A DNA stretch of 64,000 nucleotides from Synechococcus sp. Nb3U1 (GTDB taxonomy: Bacteria > Cyanobacteriota > Cyanobacteriia > Thermostichales > Thermostichaceae), in assembly GCF_021533835.1 (NCBI RefSeq), contig NZ_JAKFYQ010000002.1:744001-808000 (forward strand), written 5' to 3'. Below the pieces are notes generated by a model that worked only from the letters and a program-made list of their open reading frames with translations, was not told the DNA's origin and did not search any database. Position numbers and translations under genes: made by a program. Positions within the stretch are counted from its first letter, which is position 1. The number at the start of each line of letters is the position of its first letter. Below, piece by piece: positions 18,168 to 27,100 of the stretch.

Positions 18168-19742
18168 ATGACAGGATTCGCTGCGACAAGTCGCCACTGG
18201 TGCAAACGAACCATTGGGGTTTGGGGGATTTTGACTGTGGTGGGTGGGATCCTCCCCAGTACCGTTGCTGGCCAATCGGCGTTGCCTCCTGTGCCTGTAG
18301 TTCCCTCCTTGGGGGAGCCGAACGACCCCGTGTTGGCTCCTTTCCCTGAGCCGGTTCCCTTGGCTGAGCCAGGGATCCCAACCGCTCCAACCGATGCAGC
18401 CCCTTTACCCCCCCGTGAGCCAGTAGGGTTGGATCTTCGCCATTTGGTGAGCCTGTTCATCAACGAGTCTTTGGATGCGGGCAGTCAGATTGCGGCAGTC
18501 AGCTACAACGACCTTTATACCCGCCTGTTGGCTCGCGGCTACGGGGATCCACGCCCACCGATTGAAGTGGAATACGAGCTGCTGCAGGAAATCCTCAAAG
18601 AGTACGGGGATCCCGTGGATCGGTTTTGGGATCCTGAGGCCTTCAAAAGCTTACTCAATCGACCCCGTCCGCCTTTACAAGCTCAGGTGATCGCCCCCCG
18701 CATCGTCTACTTAGCGGTACCGGATCTCACCCCTGCCACCGCTCAGCAGATTCGCCAAACCCTCTATACCCAAGACTATAGCCGCGGCATCCTTCTCGAT
18801 CTACGGGGATCCGTGGGCTATGACCCCCAGGTGGTGGCAGATGTGGCCCGTCTATTTTTGCCCCGTTCCATCCATCCTCTGCTGATCACCGAAGACCGCT
18901 TTGGGGAGTCTACCGCTTGGAATAGCGAAAATCTGCCGATTGCGGCGGGGATCCCATTGGCTGTGCTGGTGGATGGCAATACTCGCCAGGGTGCTACCCT
19001 CTTGGCCGCCCAACTCGGATCCAGCGGCAACACCATTGTTCTGGGCCAACCCACCCAGGGTAGCGAACGGCAAACCCAATTCTTCGCCCTTCCTTCCGGT
19101 GCAGCGGTGGAATTGGCCGTTGCCAATTGGAAAACAGGGGATGGCCGCTCGTTGGAGCAAGGCTTGGTTCCTCTACAGACGGTGAATGGGGAGGGCACCC
19201 TCTGGTTGAATGCTGGAGTTGAAGCGCTGGCTGTGCCGCCCCGCCGCCCCACCCCACCCCCCCGACCCACGGTCTTTTTGCAGGAGGGTCGCGTCGGTCG
19301 CTTTGAGCTGGGTATGGATACCCGCAATGTGGATACCCATTTGCTGGGGAATGTCGATCAAATTTCAGCAGAATCTCGGGCGAATGTATTTCAGCCCAAC
19401 AGCGATTTGAAACTGTTTTATCTGCAAGACTACATCCTTTTTACCTACCGTCACCCCGGTATTATCGATAGCTTCTTTGCCAACCGCATCTACACCACCC
19501 ATCCAGAGGCCATGACCAGCGAAGGGATCCGCATCGGCTCTACTTATACAGAAGTCACGGAAGTGTATGGTAAACCGGGCGAGAATGGTTACAACGAGAT
19601 CGTCCCCTATCCCAAAGGTAGCCGTGAATATCTGCGGGATGACCGCTACTATGTCAATTATGATGCCTTGGGTTTAGCCTTCGCCTTTGAAGTGGGATCC
19701 AACCGAGTCAGTGCCATCGGTCTGTTCAAGCCAGGGAATTAA
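18168..19742 (+). CDS. Exported S41-protease-like protein lacking the catalytic serine
   Basis: 524 residues. A signal peptide (to about residue 34) is followed by a Pro-rich linker. Around residues 190-345 it resembles the C-terminal processing protease fold: GILLDLRGSVGYDPQ, LAVLVDGNTRQGATLLAAQL, VLGQPTQGSERQTQ and DGRSLEQGLVP. In active S41 enzymes the strand after LVD carries the Ser (GSASA-type); here it reads GNTRQGAT, so the nucleophile appears lost. The remaining 170 residues form an unassigned C-terminal domain rich in aromatic residues. It is probably a non-catalytic scaffold or chaperone in the periplasm. The fold assignment is by motif reading only. Confidence 0.7.
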   Translation: MTGFAATSRHWCKRTIGVWGILTVVGGILPSTVAGQSALPPVPVVPSLGEPNDPVLAPFPEPVPLAEPGIPTAPTDAAPLPPREPVGLDLRHLVSLFINESLDAGSQIAAVSYNDLYTRLLARGYGDPRPPIEVEYELLQEILKEYGDPVDRFWDPEAFKSLLNRPRPPLQAQVIAPRIVYLAVPDLTPATAQQIRQTLYTQDYSRGILLDLRGSVGYDPQVVADVARLFLPRSIHPLLITEDRFGESTAWNSENLPIAAGIPLAVLVDGNTRQGATLLAAQLGSSGNTIVLGQPTQGSERQTQFFALPSGAAVELAVANWKTGDGRSLEQGLVPLQTVNGEGTLWLNAGVEALAVPPRRPTPPPRPTVFLQEGRVGRFELGMDTRNVDTHLLGNVDQISAESRANVFQPNSDLKLFYLQDYILFTYRHPGIIDSFFANRIYTTHPEAMTSEGIRIGSTYTEVTEVYGKPGENGYNEIVPYPKGSREYLRDDRYYVNYDALGLAFAFEVGSNRVSAIGLFKPGN

Positions 19743-19866
19743 ATCTCCAACTTGAGGTCGAGTCTATCTCTCAACTCTCAAGCGAGCCCAGCCTCAGCAA
19801 AGCCGGGGATCCCTTGCCCTCCAGCAAAACTGACTACAATCCAGTTAGATTGACTGCTTGTCCTGA

Positions 19867-20346
19867 ATGCAAATTGATATTCGCCCAGTGGAAGACTCGG
19901 ATAGTGATGCTTTGCTCCACATCTTAGAAGTGGTCTTTGCGGAATATCCGGGCTGTGTATTGAATATAGAGGAAGTTCCAGAGCTACTTCAGCCGGCCAT
20001 TGCTTTTGCGGAAATGGGCGGTTGCCTCTGGGTGGCACAACAGCAGGAGCAGGTGGTGGGGTGTGTGGGGATTGTCCCAACCGAAAGGGCAGAGCGCATG
20101 GAATTAAAAAAGCTCTATACGCTGCCGGCAGTGCGGGGCCAAGGTTTGGGGCGGCGGTTAATTGAACAGGTGGAAGCAGAAGCCCGACGCCGCTATGCCC
20201 ACTCTCTCCATCTGTGGACAGACACCCGATTCACCACGGCCCATCGAGTCTATGAACGGCTAGGCTATACACGCTTGCCCGAAACCCGCGAGCTATGTGA
20301 CCGCAGCCACTCCGTGGAATATCACTACGAAAAGCGCCTCTGTTAA
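19867..20346 (+). CDS. GNAT family N-acetyltransferase
   Basis: 159 residues. The GNAT acetyl-CoA pyrophosphate loop VRGQGLGRRLIEQ lies near residues 91-103. The preceding strand is LKKLYTLPAV and a C-terminal YERLGYTRLPETREL follows. The acceptor substrate is not predictable. It is 11 bases upstream of the ThiO-like oxidase gene, suggesting one transcript. Confidence 0.87.
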   Translation: MQIDIRPVEDSDSDALLHILEVVFAEYPGCVLNIEEVPELLQPAIAFAEMGGCLWVAQQQEQVVGCVGIVPTERAERMELKKLYTLPAVRGQGLGRRLIEQVEAEARRRYAHSLHLWTDTRFTTAHRVYERLGYTRLPETRELCDRSHSVEYHYEKRLC

Positions 20347-20357
20347 GGATCCTGCCC

Positions 20358-21491
20358 TTGAACTGTGATGTGGTGGTGATTGGCTGTGGAGTGGTGGGCT
20401 GTGCCATTGCCTATGAGCTGGCGGTGGCTGGCCTATCGGTGATTGGGGTTGAGGCCGGGGATCTTGCCGCAGGCTCTACGGGAGCCGCCCTGGGGATATT
20501 GGTGGGCATTTCTAGCCAGCAAGTGAGTGGAGATGGGGTGGAGTTACGCCTGAAAAGCCTGGAGCGGTTTGATCCTCTCATTGCCCGCTTGGAAGAAGAC
20601 CTAGGTCGGGACTTACCCGTGAATCGGTGCGGTATTCTCAAACTCCTCAAACTCGGTGAGGCAGACGATTGGCAAGAGACCCTGGCAGCTCGTCAACAAG
20701 CGGGTTACCGACTACAGCTCTTAAGCCCCGCCGAAGTGGGATCCCTGCAACCGGGCCTCCGCGCCGACTTGGCCGGGGCTATTTACTCCCCTCAGGATCG
20801 GCAAATCCAGCCCAAGCTCCTGACTCAGGCCCTGTTGGAAGCGGCCCAACGCAAGGGAGCCCGGTTCTTCTTTCATCAGCCCGTGCAAAGGGTTAAGCGC
20901 AGCCCGGATCCCCCTTTTCGTCTCCAGGCGGTCTACACTCCAGATCTCACCTTCTCAGCTGGGCAGGTGATCCTCGCTGCCGGTTTGGGGAGTTCCCCTC
21001 TGGCGGATGAGCTGGATCTACGGGTGCCGCTACAGGCGGTGAAAGGACAAGCGCTGCGGGTCAAAGCCCCTAATCTCCTGCTAGGGCCAGTGATCACCGA
21101 CGAAGATTTGCATTTGGTTCCCTTGGGGGATGGATCCCTGTGGGTGGGCGCAACGGTGGAGTTTCATGCCCCTCATCCCGACCCAACGCTGCAGACGCTA
21201 CAAGATTTGCTCACCCGTGCCATCACCCTCTGCCCCGCTTTAGCCGAAGCCACACTGGTAGACCAATGGGCAGGCTATCGGCCCCGACCGACAAGACAAC
21301 GGGCCCCCATTCTTGGCTTTGCCCCTCCCTACACCAACCTCCTCATCGCCACTGGCCATTATCGCAATGGGGTGTTGCTGGCTCCCATTACTGCTGCCGT
21401 TATGCGGGACTTGGTACTAAAAGGGGAAACGGAGTTGTGCGATTTGAAAGCATTTGCCCCGAAGCAAAGAGAAGGGTCAACCCACCTTTGA
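20358..21491 (+). CDS. FAD-dependent oxidoreductase, glycine oxidase (ThiO)-like
   Basis: 377 residues of the DAO/ThiO amino-acid-oxidase family. The dinucleotide fold VVVIGCGVVGCAIAYELA (GxGxxG near 9-14) leads into EAGDLAAGSTGAALGIL. The substrate-side motif VILAAGLGSSPL lies near 205, and the C-terminal ATGHYRNGVLLAP is the typical ThiO/DadA flavin-contact motif. It oxidises a primary or secondary amine to an imine. Glycine oxidation for thiazole synthesis is the best-known role, and no thiamine gene is adjacent. The start is TTG at 20358, directly at the Rossmann strand. Confidence 0.87.
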   Translation: MNCDVVVIGCGVVGCAIAYELAVAGLSVIGVEAGDLAAGSTGAALGILVGISSQQVSGDGVELRLKSLERFDPLIARLEEDLGRDLPVNRCGILKLLKLGEADDWQETLAARQQAGYRLQLLSPAEVGSLQPGLRADLAGAIYSPQDRQIQPKLLTQALLEAAQRKGARFFFHQPVQRVKRSPDPPFRLQAVYTPDLTFSAGQVILAAGLGSSPLADELDLRVPLQAVKGQALRVKAPNLLLGPVITDEDLHLVPLGDGSLWVGATVEFHAPHPDPTLQTLQDLLTRAITLCPALAEATLVDQWAGYRPRPTRQRAPILGFAPPYTNLLIATGHYRNGVLLAPITAAVMRDLVLKGETELCDLKAFAPKQREGSTHL

Positions 21492-21554
21492 GCTGACATC
21501 CATGGGTCAGAGTCCTTCCCCATGCCTTGGTCTCAACAATAGGACTGAGTTCGG

Positions 21555-22454
21555 TTATATCGAGCTCAGAAACTCCTGCATGAAGGGCAAGACCTGTTCG
21601 GAATGAAAGGCGGGGATGGCGTGACTGGCTCCTGGCAAGATCTTGAGCTGGGCCCCAGGGATCCGCTCCGCATAGGTTTGGCAGTGCCAGAGGGGAATCG
21701 TATCATCCTCTTCAGCAGCAATCACCAGTGTCGGGGCCTGAATGCAATGGATATGGTTTTCGATCGTATCGACGGCATCTTCCGGGCGCAGACGGTGCAA
21801 CAGAAATTGTCGAGCGACTGGCTGCTGGCGCAGGGATCCCCGTAACCATAGGATTTGAGCCAATTTATCCTCCTGATGCCACCACCGAGCCAGGGGGATA
21901 GCCGCCTGCAACAGCCCATCCACCCAAGCGGTTTCCCACAGCAAAGGCCGCAAATGGTTATACCGCCCAACAAAGCTATCGTCGCGGATCCCGGCAGGAG
22001 CTAACAAAACCAACCCCCGCAGAGGATAACGCACCCCATAGGCCGCCCCCACCCACCCCCCAAAGGAATGGCCTATGACCACCGGGGCAGATAAGTCCAA
22101 TGCCTGAACAAAACCCCGCACAAACGCCACTTCGGCAGCAATGTCGTAGCGCAAGGCCGGTTGGCTAGATTGGCCAAACCCCAACAAGTCCAGCGCAATA
22201 CAGCGGTAACCGGATCCCAACCCTTGCATCAAGAGCCACCAGTTGGCATGGGTGGCCATGAAGCCGTGCAGAAATAGCAGCGGGATCCCGGATCCCCACT
22301 CTCGGTAAGCCACCCAGCAGGACTCTGCTCCCGCGATCTCCAATCCGTCCAGTTTCACCCGCTGCAGCGGGATCCCTTGGATATGGGCTCGTAACTCCGC
22401 CAGGCGCCGTGCCAAAGGCACCCGATTCAGCAGCTCTTGCATAGTGCTCTGCAC
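21555..22454 (-). CDS. Alpha/beta hydrolase
   Basis: 299 residues. Catalytic elements are the nucleophile elbow VIGHSFGGW (Ser about 128), an acid in VIAAEEDDTIPL and His in GASHAIP near the C-terminus. The oxyanion-hole motif LLFLHGFMATHANWW precedes them. The substrate is unknown; such proteins are esterases, lipases or C-C hydrolases. It is cytoplasmic, with no signal peptide. It lies 26 bases downstream of the rbcR-like gene on the same strand, so read-through is possible. Confidence 0.9.
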   Translation of the reverse strand: MQSTMQELLNRVPLARRLAELRAHIQGIPLQRVKLDGLEIAGAESCWVAYREWGSGIPLLFLHGFMATHANWWLLMQGLGSGYRCIALDLLGFGQSSQPALRYDIAAEVAFVRGFVQALDLSAPVVIGHSFGGWVGAAYGVRYPLRGLVLLAPAGIRDDSFVGRYNHLRPLLWETAWVDGLLQAAIPLARWWHQEDKLAQILWLRGSLRQQPVARQFLLHRLRPEDAVDTIENHIHCIQAPTLVIAAEEDDTIPLWHCQTYAERIPGAQLKILPGASHAIPAFHSEQVLPFMQEFLSSI

Positions 22455-22480
22455 CGCTTACACGATCAATCATCCGCTTA

Positions 22481-23428
22481 TTAGATCAACTGCAAATGGG
22501 GAGGGGGAGTTTTCAGCCAGTCTTGACGCGCCAGTAGTCCTTGCCGAAACCAAGTGGCCGCCTGAGATTGGTAACGCTCCGGGTTAAAGGCCAGCCACAG
22601 GGTACGCCGCACCTGTAACCCTTCCACCGAATGTTTTCGTAGCCGCCCCTGTTCCAACTCGGATCCCACCGCCACCACCGACAAAAAGGCCACCCCCAAG
22701 CCCGCCTGCACCGCATTTTTGATCGCTTCGACGGAGCTAAGTTCCAGTTGCACATCCAGTTCAGAAGGATTGATGCCGTGACGATCCAACACTCGGTCAA
22801 TGGTTTGCCGAGTCGAGGACTGCGGATCGAGGGTGATAAAGGGCAAGGTCAACAGATCCGCAATGGAGGGAGACTCGATGGCGGCACCGGGAGAACTAAC
22901 CAAGACATACTCATCCTCCGCCAGAGCAATAACCTTCAGGTTTTTTTGCAAATCAAACGGGATCTCTCCCCCGACAATGGCTACATCCAATTGTCCTTCC
23001 ACCAGCTTCCGGGCGATCCGCCGGGTGGACTGCACCATTAACTGCACCGAAATGTGGGGATAGCTGCGGTGATATTGAGCGATCAAAGAAGGCATCACAT
23101 AGGTACCTACCGTTTGGCTAGCCCCCAAAACCAGGTGCCCCCGCCGCATGTCCTGCAAGTCTGCCAGAGCTTGGGTAGTCTCGCGGCACAACTTAAGGAT
23201 GCGCTCGCTATACTGCACCAGAATTTGCCCCGCATCCGTTAGCTGCACCTTACGTCCGCCCCGATCGAACAGCACCACCCCTAATTGCCGCTCTAGATTT
23301 TGGATCTGTAAGCTGACGGCAGGTTGGGAGACAAACAAACTATCGGCGGCACGGCGAAAACTGCCCTGCTGAGCAATTGCCCGCACGATCAACAGCTGAT
23401 CCAGCGTAAACGGCAATTCATCCGCCAT
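22481..23428 (-). CDS. rbcR: LysR-type regulator, RbcR (Ycf30) type
   Basis: 315 residues from the ATG at 23428 (MADELPFTLDQL). The frame is open 31 codons further, but that stretch is not family-like. The helix-turn-helix is GSFRRAADSLFVSQPAVSLQ, followed by VVLFDRGGRKVQLTDAGQ. The effector domain starts with LVLGASQTVGTYVMP and contains VQSTRRIARKLVEGQLDVAIVGGE. The strings match the RbcR/Ycf30 group, which activates Rubisco and carbon-fixation genes in cyanobacteria and red-lineage plastids. Close relatives CmpR and NdhR sense carbon status. No rbc genes are in the window. Confidence 0.87.
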   Translation of the reverse strand: MADELPFTLDQLLIVRAIAQQGSFRRAADSLFVSQPAVSLQIQNLERQLGVVLFDRGGRKVQLTDAGQILVQYSERILKLCRETTQALADLQDMRRGHLVLGASQTVGTYVMPSLIAQYHRSYPHISVQLMVQSTRRIARKLVEGQLDVAIVGGEIPFDLQKNLKVIALAEDEYVLVSSPGAAIESPSIADLLTLPFITLDPQSSTRQTIDRVLDRHGINPSELDVQLELSSVEAIKNAVQAGLGVAFLSVVAVGSELEQGRLRKHSVEGLQVRRTLWLAFNPERYQSQAATWFRQGLLARQDWLKTPPPHLQLI

Positions 23429-23737
23429 AGGGAACTCCAAACAACACAGCGGGATCCCTTGTAACTCCCCCAGCGACAAGATAGCCTCTGATGCGCAGCT
23501 TAATGGGTCTGGCCTTGGCAATACGTTTCGACAACCCAGCTCAGCCCGCCCCTGAGAACCCGTATCAGATCATCATAGATAAGCAAGAGTGCCTAAGAAA
23601 ACCACTCGATGCCACCCCGATAGTCTAGCTCCAGAGATTGCTCGATATCCGAACGGCTCCACCCATCGTCGGTCTGTTTTTGAGTTACGGCTACACAAGT
23701 AATCCTAGCCCTGTAATTTGAGCCTAAAATCTAATTC

Positions 23738-24406
23738 CTAGCGAGGGCCATAGGTTGTCCAGTAGCCGCGCCCCTGTCTTTCTCCTGCAGTGGCAGCTTC
23801 GGAGAGGATGGTACCGTACTTTAAGCCCTCCGTTTGCGGCGACAACCGGCCATGCCCGAGAAACAGCATTTCTTGGTTAATGAGGGTATTGGCTTGCCAA
23901 ACGTAAGCGGGCAGTGTGGAGGCGGGAGCCAAAGCCGCGTCCAATTCCAAGAACACCTCGCGCCCCAGCAAAGAAGTCTGCAAATATTGGCCGGCATTAT
24001 AGACCGCTAAAGGGGTTTCTTCCCGCAACTCCGTCCAGTTGGGGTTAATCTGGGCAGGCAAAGGATCAATCCCGATCAGTTGCACCAGCCGCAAATCCAA
24101 ATCCCCTTCGATCTGGACAGCTAGGGTGTTGTAGTTGATCACCCGGATCACTTCCGCTCGTTTGAGGGTGCGCAGATCTGGACGTGCCACCGATGTTAAG
24201 GCCCAACTGGGCAGAGCTGAGAACACCAGGGGCAGAACCAACAGGCTCCCAAATTTGACAAGCCCCCGTCCCACGGCTGGGAACAAAGGTTTACGACAAG
24301 GGGAAGTGGGAACAGAACGCAGGGATTTTTGCATCATGGACTTCACCCGTTGCATGGCAGATTTGGCCATAGTAATGCTTCGCATTTTTGCCCTTGAAGA
24401 TCTCAC
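23738..24406 (-). CDS. Exported SNase (thermonuclease)-like protein with degenerate active site
   Basis: 222 residues. A long basic N-terminus and a hydrophobic segment (LLVLPLVFSALPSWAL) suggest export. The following part, VIRVINYNTLAVQIEGD then LRLVQLIGIDPLP, aligns with the opening strands of staphylococcal-nuclease domains (V.DGDT...VRLIGIDTPE). LPAYVWQANTLINQEMLFLGHGRL matches the later G.LLNE.L...G.A region. The calcium-binding Asp of DGDT is Asn here, and TPE is replaced by PLP, so nuclease activity is doubtful. The true start could be one of several Met codons in the first 40 residues. Confidence 0.65.
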   Translation of the reverse strand: MRSSRAKMRSITMAKSAMQRVKSMMQKSLRSVPTSPCRKPLFPAVGRGLVKFGSLLVLPLVFSALPSWALTSVARPDLRTLKRAEVIRVINYNTLAVQIEGDLDLRLVQLIGIDPLPAQINPNWTELREETPLAVYNAGQYLQTSLLGREVFLELDAALAPASTLPAYVWQANTLINQEMLFLGHGRLSPQTEGLKYGTILSEAATAGERQGRGYWTTYGPR

Positions 24407-24654
24407 ACCGCCCGCATCCCACTCAGGTTCAACCTCGCGGGATCCGGCTCACCTGCCGTCACTGTACAAAAAACTTGGGCAGATGGGTCAGCTGAGCTTG
24501 ATCTTGCTCAATTTTAAAGACTCGACTGGGATCCAAGATGCTAGGGGAGGGTATTCAAGATAGTGGCATCCCGAATTGATGAGGCATTTTTCTCTCCACA
24601 AGGGATGGGGTTTTCCCAACAATTTCCATAAAGCTGTAGTCAGGCTATTGGATG

Positions 24655-25704
24655 TTACTGAATGGGCTTGGCTACATCCCCCACCGAGAAGCTTGCTCCG
24701 CTGAGAATGCGCCCAACACTAGAACCATCATCCACTTCTGTGAGTTGGATCTGTCCGGCAGGCTCAGTTAATTTGCGCAGCACTGCCCCTGTCGCCGGAT
24801 CCGTGACTTCCCGCACCACACGCTCCACCGAGAGAATCAGACCGACTCGATACCCATCGCGGCTGCCCTTATTCAAAATCACCTGGTTGCCATACACATC
24901 CGCCACCAAAGCATCCACCGTCGGCAAGGCTTGTGGTTGAGCAGCCAAACGCCCAGCAGAGGCTGCCAACTGACCCGCCACTTGATCCACAGCCTGCTGA
25001 GTGGCCAATACCAACAGCTTTTCTTCATTGCTGGTGGCAGATCCTCCCCCAAAACCAGCCACGGTTACGGTGCTATCAGACTGGCTAATGTTCCCTCGAC
25101 CTTCGACAACTGTCAAAATTTCTGCAGTGCTGGTGCTCACCATGCGCACATTCAGCTGCACATTGGCATCAGCATCCACCGACTCAGCCCCCACAGCCAC
25201 CGGGAACTGCCCAAATGGAGTCAATACAGGGGCTCCTCCCCCAGAGCGGCGTACCGACACATCAAACTGGGTCACACTGCCGATGATCACGGCATCTACC
25301 CCCAGAATCCGCCCCACTTGAGCGGCTGTGCTGGCATCCAATCGTCCAGATAAACCTAGGTTTTGCTCAGCCAAGATGGCTTCTAGTCGTGACCGTTCGA
25401 TCACCGAAAACGTTCCATCCTTAACCAGTCGATCCACCAATACATCACTCACTCCCCGTGAGGCATTGGGAATGCTGTACGGATTGCTGAGGCTGCTGAA
25501 ATCAAAATCCAGGACAGCAATACGAGGACGGGATGTAGGTTGCGGTGCTTGTCCACTCTGACTAGGAGCAGAAAGAGTACAGCGGATATCTTGAGGAAAT
25601 TGCTGACAGAGAGCCGGATTGGCTGACTGAGCTACTACAGGGATCCCGCCCCACAATCCAGTCATCATAGGGATCCCGACCATCAAGACCCATCGGTTGC
25701 GCAT
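24655..25704 (-). CDS. CsgG/HfaB-family lipoprotein-like exported protein
   Basis: 349 residues from the ATG at 25704. A signal peptide is present (MTGLWGGIPVVAQ). The CsgG-like domain has RIAVLDFDFSS, GVSDVLVDRLVKDGTFSVIERSRLEAILAEQNLGLSG, then ILGVDAVIIGSVTQFD. The C-terminal 90 residues read as a domain handling glycine-rich loops (VILNKGSRDGYRVGLILSVER). CsgG forms the curli secretion pore, but in cyanobacteria these homologues occur without curli genes. The lipobox cysteine of true CsgG is not evident. Function here is unknown, perhaps an envelope stress or assembly factor. Confidence 0.82.
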   Translation of the reverse strand: MRNRWVLMVGIPMMTGLWGGIPVVAQSANPALCQQFPQDIRCTLSAPSQSGQAPQPTSRPRIAVLDFDFSSLSNPYSIPNASRGVSDVLVDRLVKDGTFSVIERSRLEAILAEQNLGLSGRLDASTAAQVGRILGVDAVIIGSVTQFDVSVRRSGGGAPVLTPFGQFPVAVGAESVDADANVQLNVRMVSTSTAEILTVVEGRGNISQSDSTVTVAGFGGGSATSNEEKLLVLATQQAVDQVAGQLAASAGRLAAQPQALPTVDALVADVYGNQVILNKGSRDGYRVGLILSVERVVREVTDPATGAVLRKLTEPAGQIQLTEVDDGSSVGRILSGASFSVGDVAKPIQ

Positions 25705-25823
25705 AACCAAGCTCTCCGAACGCAGAACAGAATCAGGGTGACATTCCAAAGTTTGATCCCAAAATAGCTTAAGGGCAGTGATAGATATCACAAGAGTTAT
25801 TTAAGAGTTGTTTTCCGAAATGT

Positions 25824-25857
25824 AAAAAATGGGCCACCCTTTCTCCAGGCAGCCCAT
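25824..25857 (-). terminator. Rho-independent terminator on the minus strand
   Basis: Read on the minus strand, ATGGGC and GCCCAT form a stem followed by six T. It would end the transcript of the small membrane peptide gene at 25946-26107. Confidence 0.6.
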
Positions 25858-25945
25858 CCTGCATTGTCTTGAGTTGACTTTGTTTGACTCAGAATCGTTG
25901 AATAGTTTTAGTGGCTGACAGGGCATTTGCCGCTGGTCAGTTTCA

Positions 25946-26107
25946 TCAACATGTTATTGGATTGTAGCGAGTCAGGGAGGGCGGTGTCGTTTTGAGACCA
26001 GACCGAAGTGCCTGGGTCTGTGCCTGCCAACGGGATCCGCCGTACCCAATTCCGACAAGGCTAAGCAGCAGGAGAGCCAGCAGGATAAAGCCAAGGATGC
26101 TGACCAT
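25946..26107 (-). CDS. Small single-pass membrane peptide (53 aa)
   Basis: The start is set by a very strong Shine-Dalgarno, TAGGAGGT, 7 bases before the ATG at 26107. The product begins MVSILGFILLALLLLSLVGIG, a single membrane helix, followed by a basic, Gln-rich tail of about 30 residues. A terminator hairpin lies 90 bases downstream. No family is recognised. The ribosome-binding site, membrane helix and terminator together make a real small gene likely. Confidence 0.6.
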   Translation of the reverse strand: MVSILGFILLALLLLSLVGIGYGGSRWQAQTQALRSGLKTTPPSLTRYNPITC

Positions 26108-26150
26108 AGTAGACCTCCTAGAAAGGGGCAAAAACATGGGGGACATGGCC

Positions 26151-27100
26151 TTACCCCAGGAGCACATTCTCCAGAGGGCGGCGAGGCGAGGGGGGCACTT
26201 CTTCTAGCGGATAGCCTAAGCGTAGGAGGATCTGCGGGGAGCCTGTGCCTTCCACCCCCTTTTGTACCTCTGGGCGCAAGGACTGCACCTGGAGCGACGG
26301 ATTGAGATAGGAAGCCTGTAGCCCCAGTTGCCAAGCTGTGAGCAACACCCGCTGCAACCCTTGTCCAGCTTCGAGCCATACCCGCACATCATCCTGACCG
26401 GATCCCAACAAAGCCAGCAGCGGGGCTGATTCTGCCAAGTTTTTATCCTGGGATCCCATGCTGCGGCCCATATCAAGGGTACGCACCCCCCACTGGGTAA
26501 TCGGCCCGCTCCAACTGGAAACCGTCAGCCCATCTCCCTGCCGCCACGGATGCATCCAAGCAGCTAGCTCCTGTCGCACCGGGGATCCCCCCATGCAGTG
26601 CATCGCCCTCGATCACCAAGGCTGCGGCCTTTTGACGAGCTTCTGCAGTCAGCAGAGGTTGAAACCAGGCTTTTTCGGCGTGCGCTGCCTCGATCAGGGC
26701 TTCTATCACAAAGGGCTCAACCGGTCTGTCGGCAAAGGGCTTGCGGTAGGTGTGTTGCAACAGGATGCATTCCGCTAGACCCGCCGTAGAAGCGGCTATT
26801 GCACCCCCAGGGATCACTGTCAAACGGGCTAACCAATCAGGATCCTCAGGATCGGGCAACAACTCCACCTCAGCTCCGAAAAAAGATGATATTCCCCGCC
26901 GCCATAGCGCACATCCAGCACTCGTCCACGTACCTGCTAGGATCGCAAACTGGGGTGAGCAGGCAATACCATCACCCGTTCTGGCGGGATAGCCAGATAG
27001 ACCGTCGCAGCAGAGACCGGCTCCAGCAGAGGCAACTCTGGCCCCCTGCCAGCCAAGCGCACTGTGCTGGAATGGGATCCCGGCTCTACACGACTCAGGT
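26151..27100 (-). pseudogene. Nitroreductase-like (Acg/Rv2032 type) gene broken by two frameshifts
   Basis: Three consecutive minus-strand pieces add up to about 316 codons, the size of Acg-type nitroreductases. Piece 1 (to 26937) has EPGSHSSTVRLAG, resembling the family's PSSHNxQPW. Piece 2, in another frame, has TSAGCALWRRG, EVELLPDPEDPDWLARLTV and TYRKPFADRPVEP. Piece 3 (26151-26603), back in the first frame, starts after GDALH with GSPVRQELAAWMHP and ends with QILLRLGYPLEEVPPSPRRP. The second break is in a run of six C at 26587-26592; removing one base restores the frame. The first break lies near 26930-26945. Net shift is zero. It follows gloB by one base. Confidence 0.6.

Noticed and set aside
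26870-27100. Reading of this stretch as a TOBE domain remnant of an ABC ATPase (VYLAIPPERVMVLP, VRGRVLDVRYGGGEY)
   Set aside because: The alternative, a frameshifted nitroreductase N-terminus, explains the length, the position and the following frame better. The TOBE reading is not excluded.
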